In this document: one piece after another, positions 9,891 to 18,056 of the stretch
Layout of the letters: every line of letters begins with the position of its first letter
Numbering within the stretch: position 1 is the first letter of the stretch
Position numbers and translations under genes: made by a program
The notes under the pieces: generated by a model
What the model saw: only the letters and a program-made list of their open reading frames with translations
The model's database searches: none
Told to the model about the DNA's origin: nothing
DNA from: Streptomyces sp. PR69
Lineage (GTDB): Bacteria > Actinomycetota > Actinomycetes > Streptomycetales > Streptomycetaceae
NCBI RefSeq assembly: GCF_026420845.1
Contig: NZ_JAOWCB010000007.1
Span: 1-64,000 of the forward strand
Reading direction: 5' to 3'
Length of the DNA: 64,000 nt

Positions 9891-11150
9891 TCACCGGCCG
9901 GGAGCGCGCCGGTGCCGCAGGGCGTACAGGGCAGCGCCCGCCGCGACCACCCCGGCCCCGGCGGCCACCGAGGCGGGCGGCAGCGCGAACGCCAGCACCA
10001 GACAGCCGAGGAGTCCGAGCGCCGCCGTCGCCCGGACCGGCAGCGAATTCAGCGTCCACGCCGAGGCATTGGCGATCGCGTAGTACACCAGCACCCCGAA
10101 GGAGGAGAAGCCGATAGCCCCGCGCAGGTCCGCGGTCGCCGCCACCGCGGCGACGACAGCCCCCACGGCCAACTCCGCGCGGTGCGGCACCTGAAAGCGC
10201 GGATGCACGGCGGCCAGCGGGCGCGGCAGATGCCCGTCCCGCGCCATGGCCAGCGTCGTCCGGGAGACCCCGAGAATCAGCGCGAGCAACGACCCCAGCG
10301 CGGCCACCGCGGCGCCCGTCCGCACCACGGGCGTCATCCACCCGGCGCCGGCGGCGCGCACCGCCTCCGCCAGCGGCGCCGCCGCCTGTCCCAGCTCCCC
10401 GGCGCCCAGCACGGAAAGGACCGAGACGGCGACCGCAGCGTAGACCGCCAGAGCGATGCCCAGCGCCAGCGGCACGGCGCGCGGAATCGTACGGGCCGGA
10501 TCCCGCACCTCCTCGCCCAGCGTGGCGATCCGGGCGTACCCCGCGAAGGCGAAGAACAGCAGCCCCGCCGCCTGCAGCACCCCGCCGGCCGAGGCATCCG
10601 CCCCCACGTCCAGCCGGCCGAAGTCCACCGCGCCGGAAGCCGGCCCCGACCCCAGACAGACCGTCACGACCGCAGCGAGAACCGCCAGCACCACCGCCAC
10701 GATCACCCGTGTCAGCCCGGCCGACTTCTGAACGCCCCCATAGTTCACGGCAGTCAGCGCGACCACGGCCCCGACCGCCACCGCGTGCGCCTGCCCGGGC
10801 CACACATACGCGCCCACCGTCAGGGCCATGGCCGCACACGACGCCGTCTTGCCGACGATGAACGCCCACCCCGCCAGATATCCCCAGAACGGGCCCAGCC
10901 GCTCCCGCCCGTACACATAGGCGCCGCCCGACGCCGGATAGCGGGCGGCCAGCCGCGCCGAGGACATCGCATTGCAGTACGCGACGGCGGCGGCCACCCC
11001 CAGCCCCAGCAGCAGCCCGGAACCGGCAGACCGGGCGGCCGGCCCCAGCGCGGCGAAGATGCCTGCGCCGACCATCGACCCCAGCCCGATCACGACCGCG
11101 TCGAAGACCCCGAGCGAACGGCGCAGCTCCTGTGTCATGGGACGCACCAT
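9891..11150 (-). CDS. APC family amino acid permease
   Basis: About 419 residues with roughly twelve hydrophobic segments. The N-terminal segment GLGSMVGAGIFAALGPAA matches the unwound TM1 substrate site of amino acid-polyamine-organocation transporters, and ARYPASGGAYVYGRERLG is the TM3 signature. The ATG at 11150 (MVRPMTQE) has a weak GGTGA upstream; the ATG at 11138 is the alternative. The substrate cannot be told from sequence. It is transcribed towards htpX/YccF and separately from its neighbours. Confidence 0.9.
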   Translation of the reverse strand: MVRPMTQELRRSLGVFDAVVIGLGSMVGAGIFAALGPAARSAGSGLLLGLGVAAAVAYCNAMSSARLAARYPASGGAYVYGRERLGPFWGYLAGWAFIVGKTASCAAMALTVGAYVWPGQAHAVAVGAVVALTAVNYGGVQKSAGLTRVIVAVVLAVLAAVVTVCLGSGPASGAVDFGRLDVGADASAGGVLQAAGLLFFAFAGYARIATLGEEVRDPARTIPRAVPLALGIALAVYAAVAVSVLSVLGAGELGQAAAPLAEAVRAAGAGWMTPVVRTGAAVAALGSLLALILGVSRTTLAMARDGHLPRPLAAVHPRFQVPHRAELAVGAVVAAVAATADLRGAIGFSSFGVLVYYAIANASAWTLNSLPVRATAALGLLGCLVLAFALPPASVAAGAGVVAAGAALYALRHRRAPGR

Positions 11151-11275
11151 ACTGATCACCGCAACCGCCGGCGTTTGCCCTCGCGTCTTACGGGGCAGCT
11201 TCGGCAACCACGGCCATCGCGGCAGCACCGCACCGTGGAAACAGCGCAACACAGCATGAAAGGCAGGTTCACGGC

Positions 11276-11545
11276 ATGAGCATCATCAGCTGGATCATTC
11301 TGGGGCTGCTCGCCGGAGCCATAGCCAAGTTCCTGCTTCCGGGCCGCGACCCGGGCGGGTTGATCGGGACCACCCTCATCGGCGTGGCCGGAGCGTTCAT
11401 CGGCGGCTGGATCTCCGCGCGCTTTCTGGACCGGCCGATCGCCAACGAGTTCTACGACGGGGCGACTTGGGCGGCGGCCATCGGCGGCTCGCTGGTCCTG
11501 CTGATCGTCTACCGCGTCCTGTTCGGCCACTCACGCTCACGCTGA
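11276..11545 (+). CDS. GlsB/YeaQ/YmgE family membrane protein
   Basis: An 89-residue protein with three hydrophobic helices and the family core IIxGLLAGAIAKFLLPGRDPGG, then IGVAGAFIGGWI and a C-terminal helix ending in a polar tail. The family is often called transglycosylase-associated and is linked to stress in other bacteria, but its activity is unproven. A single gene, divergent from the APC permease and convergent with the methyltransferase. Confidence 0.9.
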   Translation: MSIISWIILGLLAGAIAKFLLPGRDPGGLIGTTLIGVAGAFIGGWISARFLDRPIANEFYDGATWAAAIGGSLVLLIVYRVLFGHSRSR

Positions 11546-11554
11546 CGCCGGCGG

Positions 11555-11574
11555 GCCGGGGCGACCACCCCGGC
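11555..11574. terminator. Short hairpin between convergent genes
   Basis: A 7-bp inverted repeat (GCCGGGG / CCCCGGC, 6-base loop) lies between the convergent GlsB-type gene and the methyltransferase gene. It could serve both strands. There is no T-run, so this is a weak call. Confidence 0.45.
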
Positions 11575-11610
11575 ACATGCACCGCCCCCGGGGCCGATGA
11601 CCGCCCGCTC

Positions 11611-12126
11611 TCAGGGGGAGAGCGTTCCGCTCATGCGGTGAGCGCCCTCAAGCGTCAGCAGCCGCTGCTTGCGCTCCAGCCCGGCCGCGTATCCCCGCAG
11701 CGCCCCGTCCGCGCCGATCACCCGGTGGCAGGGCCGTACCACCAGCAGCGGATTGCGTCCGATCGCCGTGCCCACCGCCCGTACACCCGCGCCGGACACC
11801 CCCACGCGCCCGGCGACCTCGCCATAGGTGACGGTCTGCCCATAGGGGATCTTGTCGAGCACCTGCCAGACACGCCGCTGGAAGTCCGTGCCGCCGCCCG
11901 CGTACGGGAGGTCGAAGCGGGTCAGCGTTCCGTCGAAGTACGCCCGCAGCTGGGCGGCGATCTCCTCGAAGGCCCCCGGCGCGCGGCGCCAGCCGTCCTG
12001 GACGGCCGGGGCGCCCTTCTGCCCCGGCAGGGAGACCGAGACCAGCGCCGTACGGCCGTCCACGGCCTCCTCGCCGACGAGCAGCATCTCGCCCAGCGGG
12101 CCGTCCTCCCACGCGTAGACCGTCAT
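11611..12126 (-). CDS. ogt: Methylated-DNA--[protein]-cysteine S-methyltransferase
   Basis: A 171-residue suicide DNA-repair protein that moves the alkyl group from O6-alkylguanine to its own cysteine. The active-site PCHRVIG motif is intact, preceded by TYGEVAGRVGVSGAGVRAVG (helix-turn-helix and arginine finger). The ATG at 12126 has a strong GGAAGGTGG upstream and gives a normal family length; longer in-frame extensions lack similarity. Ogt versus Ada C-terminal type cannot be separated; no Ada zinc domain is present. Confidence 0.94.
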   Translation of the reverse strand: MTVYAWEDGPLGEMLLVGEEAVDGRTALVSVSLPGQKGAPAVQDGWRRAPGAFEEIAAQLRAYFDGTLTRFDLPYAGGGTDFQRRVWQVLDKIPYGQTVTYGEVAGRVGVSGAGVRAVGTAIGRNPLLVVRPCHRVIGADGALRGYAAGLERKQRLLTLEGAHRMSGTLSP

Positions 12127-12310
12127 GACTGCCACCTTCCGCGCCGCCTTCCCCGTCGAGCTCCCGTCCGGCGGAGGCCCTGCCCCGCCCGGCCCCACCC
12201 TGTCTCCTCTTCGAGTCTGCGCCAGGCGGGGCCCGCAGGCTGGCGGCTTTGCGACGTCGAGCCTGCCCTGCCCGGCAAGGAGGGCAGGCATGAACGCCGG
12301 TCCGCCCGGC

Positions 12311-12799
12311 TCAGCGGTAGTTCACAAACTGCAGCGCGAAGTCGAAGTCCTGCTGCTTCAGCAGCACGATCACGGTCTGCAGATCGTCGCGGCTCTTGGA
12401 GCTGACCCGCAGCTCATCGCCCTGCACCTGGGCCTTGACGCCCTTGGGGCCCTCGTCACGGATGATCTTCGCGACCTTCTTGGCGTTCTCCTGGGAGATG
12501 CCCTCCTTGATCGAGGCGAACAGCTTGTACTCCTTGCCCGACAGCTGCGGCTCGCCCGCGTCCAGCGCCTTCAGCGAGATGCCGCGCTTGACCAGCTTGG
12601 ACTGGAAGATGTCGAGGATGGCCTTGACCCGCTCCTCGCCGCTCGCCTGCATCAGGATCTTCTCGCCGGACCACGCGATCGAGGCGTTGGTGCCCTTGAA
12701 GTCGTAGCGCTGCGAGATCTCCTTCGACGCCTGGTTGAGCGCGTTGTCGACCTCCTGCCGCTCGACCTTCGAGACGATGTCGAAACTGGAGTCGGCCAT
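12311..12799 (-). CDS. yajQ: YajQ family nucleotide-binding protein
   Basis: A 162-residue protein starting [20 protein letters not shown], the typical beginning of the YajQ/DUF520 family of two RRM-like folds. In other bacteria members bind RNA, GTP or cyclic di-GMP; the role in actinobacteria is unclear. AAGGAG precedes the ATG. Length equals the family norm. It lies just left of tRNA-Tyr and the integrated element. Confidence 0.94.
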   Translation of the reverse strand: MADSSFDIVSKVERQEVDNALNQASKEISQRYDFKGTNASIAWSGEKILMQASGEERVKAILDIFQSKLVKRGISLKALDAGEPQLSGKEYKLFASIKEGISQENAKKVAKIIRDEGPKGVKAQVQGDELRVSSKSRDDLQTVIVLLKQQDFDFALQFVNYR

Positions 12800-12993
12800 G
12801 TCCTGTGGCTCCTTGTATAGGGGTGCGTGGAGACGCGGCCGGAAAGCCCGGCCGGCACGGCCCAGCCTAGCCATCCGCGCCCACGCGGACGGCTGATCAA
12901 TCCGGTGGCGAAGCACCCCTGTGCATCAGGTATCGTTTACGTCGTTGCCAGGGAGCACCGCCCACAGCGGGGCCTCTTTCGGCGGCATCCCAT

Positions 12994-13075
12994 GGCGGTG
13001 TGCCCGAGTGGCCAATGGGAGCGGACTGTAAATCCGTCGGCTTAGCCTACCCAGGTTCGAATCCTGGCGCCGCCA
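12994..13075 (+). tRNA. tRNA-Tyr (GTA)
   Basis: An 82-nt class II tRNA. The 7-bp acceptor stem GGCGGTG/CGCCGCC with discriminator A is intact, the anticodon loop reads CTGTAAA (GTA), a long variable arm lies at CGGCTTAGCCTACC and the T-loop is GTTCGAATC. The 3' CCA is not encoded. Its 3' 50 bases form the left attachment site of the integrated element, whose DNA therefore supplies the current 3' end of the gene. Confidence 0.96.
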
Positions 13076-13084
13076 CGCCAAAGA
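13026..13084 (+). repeat. attL, left attachment site (59-bp direct repeat)
   Basis: A 59-bp stretch from the anticodon loop of tRNA-Tyr to nine bases past its 3' end is repeated exactly at 28314-28372. The base on each side of the repeat differs between copies. The integrase gene ends about 170 bp to the right, as expected for a tRNA-targeted integrative element. Confidence 0.96.
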
Positions 13085-13125
13085 AGCGGCCCCTGATCAG
13101 CAGGAATGCTGATCAGGGGCCGCTT
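13084..13125. terminator. Hairpin after tRNA-Tyr (element copy)
   Basis: A 19-bp perfect inverted repeat closed by GGAA, directly behind attL. A close relative with a different loop lies behind attR (28370-28413). It probably ends the tRNA-Tyr transcript and, being palindromic, could also end the integrase operon arriving from the right. Confidence 0.85.
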
Positions 13126-13253
13126 CTGCGTGCCCACTCGAAATGCGAGACTGCCTCGCCGTGTCTCAGTGCGTCACGCCATCTACCAGCTTCTCTGGAC
13201 GTACTGTGGACGGGATTCCCAGCACGTGCCTGCGCTTACGGCCAGGGTCGGGC

Positions 13254-14639
13254 TCAGGGCATCGCGCCGTCGCCCCCGCGGTGCTCGTTGAGCCGCGCGG
13301 AGATCTTGGCGTTGGCCGCCTCGTCGCCGCCCTTCAGGAATTTTGCGTACACCCGGAAGAGCACAGCCGTGCTGTGGCCCGCGCGCTGGGCGACAAGCTG
13401 AGGCTCCACCCCGGAGCTGAGCCAGGTGGACACCGCTGCGTGACGAAGATCATAAGGACGCTTGGCCAGCTTGGTTTCCTGCTCGGCGGGGGAGAGGACG
13501 TCCTCTCGGGCCTGTGCCCAGACCTCCCCGTACCCGCTCTCTTGCACCATGCCGCCACGAGCCGTACGGAAGAGTCGGCCATCGTCGGCGGCGCCGTACA
13601 GCGTGACGTGCCAGCGGAGCATAGCCACCAGCTCCGGTGGTATCGGCACGTGGCGGACGGTTCTCCGGGCCCGGTGCTTGAGCCCCCGGCGGTCGTGGGC
13701 CTCGCCCGTGTCCGTCCAGGAACTCCCGGAGCGGGCCCGGCTTTCCCGGAGCCGGATCACGCCCCACCCGCGGCGAGGAAGCTCGCAGTCCTGGAGCCGC
13801 AGCCCCACCAACTCACCGGGACGGGCAGCCGAGTAGTAGATGCACCCGAAGAACGCCTCCAGATGCTTGCCGCGATTGCCCCGCTTCCGTACGGAGGCGA
13901 GGAGCGCGGCGGCTTGAACGGGGTTCGGGACGGCTTCCGGGTCCACCTCCTCCTCCACCTTCTCCGGAGCCTTCCAGCGGATCGACGGGAGTGGGTTCTC
14001 CGTGAGGAGCTCTGCGTCTACGGCGAAGCTGAGCGCCTGATGGAAGATGGCCCGCTTCCGGGCAATGACCGGCCCGGAGGACGTCTTGTTGTCGAGCCGC
14101 CGGGAGCACGCGTCCAGGGCCTTCCGTACGAGCATCCGATCTGACAGGGCGGACGTGGGGACGGACTTGCGCTCGACCCAGGCGAGCATCGCGGCCACGT
14201 CGGCTGACGGCTCCTCCTTCCACCGGTTCACGTTGAAGCCCCAGGTGTAGAGCGCACGCCGCACCGCCTTGCGGTCCGCCATGCCCTTGGTGTCTCTCAC
14301 CAGGGCGAGGGTCACTGTCGCCATGGCCTCGGCGAGGTTCCGCCGCGTGGACGCGGGGGAGTGGCCCCACTTCATCTCCACGTAGTTCCGGGCGTGCTGG
14401 TACCAGGAGATGTCTTTCGCCTTCTGGACCATCGACTTCGGCAGGCCAGTGTCGACGTCCCACGGTTCACCGTCGCGGGCTGCCGTGATGAACTGCGCGC
14501 GGCGGCTCTCGGCGAGGCCGAGTGTCAGGAAGGATTCAGAGTGCGGCCGGGTGCCCACCTGCCACCGCAGTTGGTACGGCTTGTGGTACGGCCGCTTGCG
14601 GATGCTCCAGATCCGTACGGTGTAGCTCCACTCGGTCAC
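13254..14639 (-). CDS. int: Tyrosine-type site-specific integrase
   Basis: A 461-residue recombinase. An N-terminal SAM-like DNA-binding region (about residues 60-230) is followed by the catalytic domain with the family residues visible: Arg in SAARPGELVGLRLQD, His-x-x-Arg in YDLRHAAVSTW, the AGHS box, and the nucleophile Tyr in VLFRVYAKFL. It catalyses integration into and, with Xis, excision from tRNA-Tyr. The GTG start overlaps the xis stop (GTGA), showing coupling. Confidence 0.95.
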   Translation of the reverse strand: MTEWSYTVRIWSIRKRPYHKPYQLRWQVGTRPHSESFLTLGLAESRRAQFITAARDGEPWDVDTGLPKSMVQKAKDISWYQHARNYVEMKWGHSPASTRRNLAEAMATVTLALVRDTKGMADRKAVRRALYTWGFNVNRWKEEPSADVAAMLAWVERKSVPTSALSDRMLVRKALDACSRRLDNKTSSGPVIARKRAIFHQALSFAVDAELLTENPLPSIRWKAPEKVEEEVDPEAVPNPVQAAALLASVRKRGNRGKHLEAFFGCIYYSAARPGELVGLRLQDCELPRRGWGVIRLRESRARSGSSWTDTGEAHDRRGLKHRARRTVRHVPIPPELVAMLRWHVTLYGAADDGRLFRTARGGMVQESGYGEVWAQAREDVLSPAEQETKLAKRPYDLRHAAVSTWLSSGVEPQLVAQRAGHSTAVLFRVYAKFLKGGDEAANAKISARLNEHRGGDGAMP

Positions 14640-14845
14640 ACGGTCTCCAGTTCGTTGAGGAAGGCGTCCAGGGAGCTGCGGCGAATACGCAGGTGCCCGT
14701 TGGGAAGGCGCTTGACCTCCGGGCCGTAGCCGCGATTGCGCCAGCGGTACCAGGTCGCGCGGGTGATGCCGATCTCCTCCAGGACCTCCGTCAGCGGTAG
14801 CCACTCGTCGGTCGGCGGCCGACGGCGGCGGACGGTTGACGTCAT
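14636..14845 (-). CDS. xis: Excisionase (MerR-like helix-turn-helix)
   Basis: A 69-residue basic protein with a winged helix-turn-helix of the excisionase type: LPLTEVLEEIGITRATWYRW, then a wing with GHLRIRRSSLDAFL. In pSAM2-like elements Xis binds near the attachment site and directs Int towards excision. The ATG overlaps the stop of the preceding small gene and the TGA overlaps the int start. Confidence 0.93.
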   Translation of the reverse strand: MTSTVRRRRPPTDEWLPLTEVLEEIGITRATWYRWRNRGYGPEVKRLPNGHLRIRRSSLDAFLNELETV

Positions 14846-15180
14846 CGGACGGCCTCCCTCTGGGGCGCTGAGGGGCGGGCGGCTGCCGCAGAAACCGCAG
14901 AATCCGCAGAAACCTGTGGATCTGGGGTCTGACCTGCGGTGTTGGTTGGGTGGGGGTGGTCGCCGCAGAAATCGCGGGAATCTCCGCAGAAATAGGCGGG
15001 GCTTGGTCGGGCCGCAGGCCGTCGGCGTGTGGCGGGGATTTCTGCGGTGGTTTCGCGGGTTTTTGCGGCTGGCGGGGCGGGCGGGTGTTGTCGCAGGTCA
15101 GTGCCGGTCGTCGGGGGTTTTTGCGGATTTGGCGGTTTGTGCGGCGGGGGCTGGGTGTGGGGGAGGCGGCGGGGGCTCAT
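14842..15180 (-). CDS. Hypothetical Pro/Thr-rich protein between rep and xis
   Basis: A 112-residue basic protein with no recognised domain, starting MSPRRLPHTQPPPHKPPNPQ. It has two short CGD repeats (YFCGDSRDFCGDH) and a SADSAVSA stretch near the C-terminus. The ATG overlaps the rep stop and its TGA overlaps the xis start, so coupling supports it being translated even though its composition is low-complexity. The same DNA contains a cluster of short repeats, so the coding sequence may be shaped by a DNA site. Confidence 0.6.
   Translation of the reverse strand: MSPRRLPHTQPPPHKPPNPQKPPTTGTDLRQHPPAPPAAKTRETTAEIPATRRRPAARPSPAYFCGDSRDFCGDHPHPTNTAGQTPDPQVSADSAVSAAAARPSAPQREAVR
14886..15126. repeat. 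Cluster of 9-bp CCGCAGAAA repeats (possible iterons)
   Basis: CCGCAGAAA occurs at 14886, 14904, 14963 and 14984, with a one-base variant (CCGCAGAAT) at 14895 that makes three tandem units from 14886 to 14912. The reverse complement TTTCTGCGG is at 15039 and the related TTTTTGCGG at 15060 and 15118. Directly repeated short motifs beside a replication gene resemble plasmid iterons. Confidence 0.6.
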
Positions 15181-17159
15181 GTGTGTGCCTCCCGGATGGC
15201 GGGGTGGATGAGGTAGCGGGGGGCTGGGGGCCGTCCGCGTTTGCCGGTCCTGGGGGGTGTCTCGGTGCGGAGGTAGCCGTGTTCCTCCAGCAGTGCGATG
15301 ACTGGCTCCAGGTCGGCGACGGTGGGGAACTCGGTTCGGGAGAGCTTGGCGAACAGGTCGCGTCGGGTGACGCTCTCCCACCGGTTGTCTTCCAGGACCG
15401 ACAGCAGGGTGCGGGCGCGTGCGAGGGTGGCGTCCGCGCCCATCAGGTCGAACACCGTCAGGGCGTGGGTGGTGAAGTAGTCGCCCAGTGCGATGGCGGC
15501 GTTCATGGTGTCGGCGGTGATGGGGCGGGTGTAGGCGGTTTCGAGGTGCTGGGCGAGGTGGAGCAGTCCGGCGATGCGGGCGGTGGCTCCGACGAGCTTG
15601 CTGGCCCACTTGGTGATGTGGCCCAGGCGTCCGCCGCGGGCCCGGAGCTGCGGCTCGATGCGCTGGTCATAGTCGCTGAGGGCGTCCTCGGCTTCGGGGG
15701 TGAGCCGGAGTACGGCGGGGTCGGTCCACTCGGCCAGGGTGAGGGTGAGTGTGGTGACGGTGCGCTCGTAGCGTTCGGCGACGTGGTCGGGCACGGGTGC
15801 GGGGTTGGGTTTGCGATAGCCGACCAAGGAGGCGGGCAGTGCGTAGAGGAAGCGGGCGAGCAGACCGCGTCCGTCGAAGCCGCGGTTCTTGCCGATGTCT
15901 TCCAGGACGTCGGGCTGCACTGCAAGGCCCATGGTCAGGGCGGGGGCTTCGATGTTCTCGGCGCGGGTGCGCCGGTCCACGCGCAGCCAGTCCCCGGCGT
16001 GACCTTTGAGGAAGACCTCCATGTTGGGGGTGCCGGAGTAGCGTCCGGCGATGATGTCGAAGATGCCGCCTTCTGGGGACAGCACGGCAAGGCGTCCGCC
16101 CTGCTCGCTCATCAGGGTGGTGACCGTCTCGGGGGTGGAGTCGTCGGCCAGCAGCCTGGGGGAGACGGGGATGTCCAGGCTGTCGGCGGCCTGGGCGAGC
16201 GCGACGGCCTCCGCGGTCAGACCGTCTCGCTCCGGCCCGTCGGCCTTGGCTGCCTGGGCGGCGGCTTTGTCCGCCGCCTCGCGGGCCACCTTGGCGGTCA
16301 CCTCGGCCTCGGCGATGCGCCCGGCCGTCTGGGAGACGAGCAGTTTCTCCGCGGCGTGCAGGGGAGCGGTCATGGCGGCGAAGACGGCGGACTTGCGGTT
16401 GCCCGGCGGCAGGGCGACGACGATGAACAGGTTCATCGGCTCGCGCCACCGGCCGCGCAGCTGGACGATGGCCCGTCCGCCGGCCGCCGTGGCCAGCACC
16501 GCCAGCGACAGTGCTCCGGCGAGGTCGGGCGGGGTCTGGGTCTCCTCCGCGACGGCGTCGACGAACTCCCGCAGCCAGACGGGCAGTACCTGGGTGGGAA
16601 AGGTCGGGAGTTGGGGGTGGTGGCTGAGCGGGATCGGCTCCGCCCAGCCCGCGCCGACCGTTTGCGCACCCAGAGCGAGGGCGTCGCGCAGGTCCTCTTC
16701 GGTGGCGTCGGGCGACATGCCTGCCTGGACGATGCGTGTGCCCGCTTCGATGCTGCGGCGCCGCCGCGCGAGGCCGTGCACGATCTCGGCGTAGTAGGCG
16801 GCGTTCGCGGTGGAGGGCACGGCCTGCACCAGGGTGTGCAGGTACGGTTTGCCGCCCGCGCGGGTCAGTTCCCCGGTTTGGTCCAGGTGGTGGCCGAGGG
16901 TGATCGGGTCTACCGGGCGGCCCTGGGCGTGCAGGGCGAGGACGGCCCGGTGGATCGTCTCGTGAGCCGGAAGGTAGTGGTCAGCGGGGTCCATCAGGTC
17001 GCTGACCTCGGCGATGACGTCGGGGGCGAGCATCAGTGCCCCGACGACTGCCTGTTCCGCTTCCTGGTCATGCGGCGACACATGCTCCACACCGGAGACG
17101 ACGTCGCCGTGTAGCGGCACCACGGTGCCGCACTCCTCCCATACGGGATCAGATGGCAT
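15177..17159 (-). CDS. Replication-type protein: DnaB N-terminal domain + DUF3987
   Basis: A 660-residue protein. Residues about 25-130 match the DnaB helicase N-terminal domain (EAEQAVVGALMLAPDVIAEV, then a DHYLPAHETIHRAVLAL segment). The rest matches DUF3987, a domain of mobile-element replication proteins with a P-loop-like VALPPGNRKSAVFAAM segment, and the C-terminus looks like a winged helix (ESVTRRDLFAKLSRTEF). Inference: the element's replication initiator or loader, replacing RepSA/Prim-Pol of pSAM2. ATG 17159 has AGGAGAA upstream; longer in-frame starts overlap the upstream leader hairpin. Confidence 0.82.
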   Translation of the reverse strand: MPSDPVWEECGTVVPLHGDVVSGVEHVSPHDQEAEQAVVGALMLAPDVIAEVSDLMDPADHYLPAHETIHRAVLALHAQGRPVDPITLGHHLDQTGELTRAGGKPYLHTLVQAVPSTANAAYYAEIVHGLARRRRSIEAGTRIVQAGMSPDATEEDLRDALALGAQTVGAGWAEPIPLSHHPQLPTFPTQVLPVWLREFVDAVAEETQTPPDLAGALSLAVLATAAGGRAIVQLRGRWREPMNLFIVVALPPGNRKSAVFAAMTAPLHAAEKLLVSQTAGRIAEAEVTAKVAREAADKAAAQAAKADGPERDGLTAEAVALAQAADSLDIPVSPRLLADDSTPETVTTLMSEQGGRLAVLSPEGGIFDIIAGRYSGTPNMEVFLKGHAGDWLRVDRRTRAENIEAPALTMGLAVQPDVLEDIGKNRGFDGRGLLARFLYALPASLVGYRKPNPAPVPDHVAERYERTVTTLTLTLAEWTDPAVLRLTPEAEDALSDYDQRIEPQLRARGGRLGHITKWASKLVGATARIAGLLHLAQHLETAYTRPITADTMNAAIALGDYFTTHALTVFDLMGADATLARARTLLSVLEDNRWESVTRRDLFAKLSRTEFPTVADLEPVIALLEEHGYLRTETPPRTGKRGRPPAPRYLIHPAIREAHT

Positions 17160-17180
17160 GCTGGGAGTTCTCCTGTTTCT

Positions 17181-17238
17181 TTCGAAGGGACGGAGAGCTG
17201 GGGCGGTCGCGGTCTTTGGAGAGAGGCGACCGCCCCAG
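17181..17238 (-). promoter_or_regulatory. Structured leader element A (before the replication gene)
   Basis: Read on the minus strand, a 13-bp perfect stem (17198-17210 with 17226-17238) encloses a 15-base loop containing CTCTCTCC, and is followed by CTCTCCGTCCCTTCGAA and then the Shine-Dalgarno of the replication gene. Related elements precede tra (22085-22146) and the first operon gene (24946-25005). The loop can pair with GGAGA-type Shine-Dalgarno sequences. Confidence 0.7.
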
Positions 17239-17244
17239 GCGTAG

Positions 17245-17727
17245 CTACTGCTGGGTGGCCCAGTGGGCGTACTGCTGGCGGACATAGCCGCGCGGGTCGC
17301 TGCCGGTGTCGGCCGCGTCCAGGTTCATCAGCCGGTGTGCGGCTTCAACGGCGGCCTCGCCCGCGTCGCCAGGGGCGTGGTGGGTTTCGTCGGCGAGGGC
17401 GATGCGGTCGAGGACCGCGGCCTTGCGGAGCCAGAACTCGCGGCCGAGCAGTGCGTAGGTCGGGCGGCCAAGTTCCTGCTCGGCAGCCCACCCCATCTCC
17501 GCGGCGATGCTCGGGGCGAGCGCGTACGCCTCCGCGGGCGACGGCCACACGGTCGGGTCCGGGGTGCTGTCCTTGCCGGTGCGGTGGTCGGCGGTGAGGT
17601 AGAGACGGGCGCGCTGGGCGTCGCGGGTGGGGTACTGGCGTACCGGGCCGGTGGCGAACGCTTCTGCGAGGGAGGTGGTGATGGTGTCGGTGTCGGCGGG
17701 GTCGCAGATGATGCGGATCTCGAACAC
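17245..17727 (-). CDS. Hypothetical AICE protein, 160 aa
   Basis: No domain recognised. It starts FEIRIICDPADTDTITTSLA after a GTG with GAGAGGA seven bases upstream; this start gives a beta-alpha type N-terminus, and longer reading runs into unrelated sequence. The C-terminal half is helical and rich in Ala and charged residues. Genes of this look recur beside replication genes in Streptomyces AICEs. Confidence 0.75.
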   Translation of the reverse strand: MFEIRIICDPADTDTITTSLAEAFATGPVRQYPTRDAQRARLYLTADHRTGKDSTPDPTVWPSPAEAYALAPSIAAEMGWAAEQELGRPTYALLGREFWLRKAAVLDRIALADETHHAPGDAGEAAVEAAHRLMNLDAADTGSDPRGYVRQQYAHWATQQ

Positions 17728-17747
17728 GGGTGTCCTCTCGGTTCGGC

Positions 17748-18056
17748 TCAGAAGGGCGGTTCGTTGCTGTCGCCGTCGGTGGCCCACGGGTCGCGGGCAC
17801 GGCGACGCCGTCGGAGCCAACGGGGCAGGCGCGGCAGGGGCAGCAGGAGCCAGCGGCGGGTTTCGTTCCAGCAGTCGCAGGGCTCCCAGTCGGTGCCCAC
17901 GTACTCGCCGGTGTCGTAGTCGCCGTAATGGTGCTCAATGCCGCCGATGCCGTCGCAGTGCTGGCAGTAGGGGCGGGGTGTGTCGGTCAGGATCAGTGCC
18001 GGGCGGGGCCATGTGGCCAGCTGGATGCGCAGCCGGGGCAGAGTGCGGCGGTTCAC
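17748..18056 (-). CDS. Small Cys-rich protein with membrane-proximal basic segment
   Basis: 102 residues, no named family. YCQHCDGIGGIEHH followed later by EPCDCW suggests a small zinc-binding knuckle. The next stretch alternates Leu with Pro and Arg (LLLPLPRLPRWLRRRRRARD). The GTG overlaps the stop of the upstream 56-residue gene (GTGA). Function unknown. Confidence 0.7.
   Translation of the reverse strand: MNRRTLPRLRIQLATWPRPALILTDTPRPYCQHCDGIGGIEHHYGDYDTGEYVGTDWEPCDCWNETRRWLLLPLPRLPRWLRRRRRARDPWATDGDSNEPPF

Noticed and set aside
9830..10117. Frame starting MTETEQLLNRAAARRR behind the YccF gene
   Set aside because: The first 20 residues look plausible, but the rest is antisense to the APC permease; at most a truncated remnant, not supportable as a gene.
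14842..15609. Long minus-strand frame starting inside the replication gene
   Set aside because: Only the part from the ATG at 15180 is supported by overlapping stop and start; the upstream part is a shadow of the replication gene.
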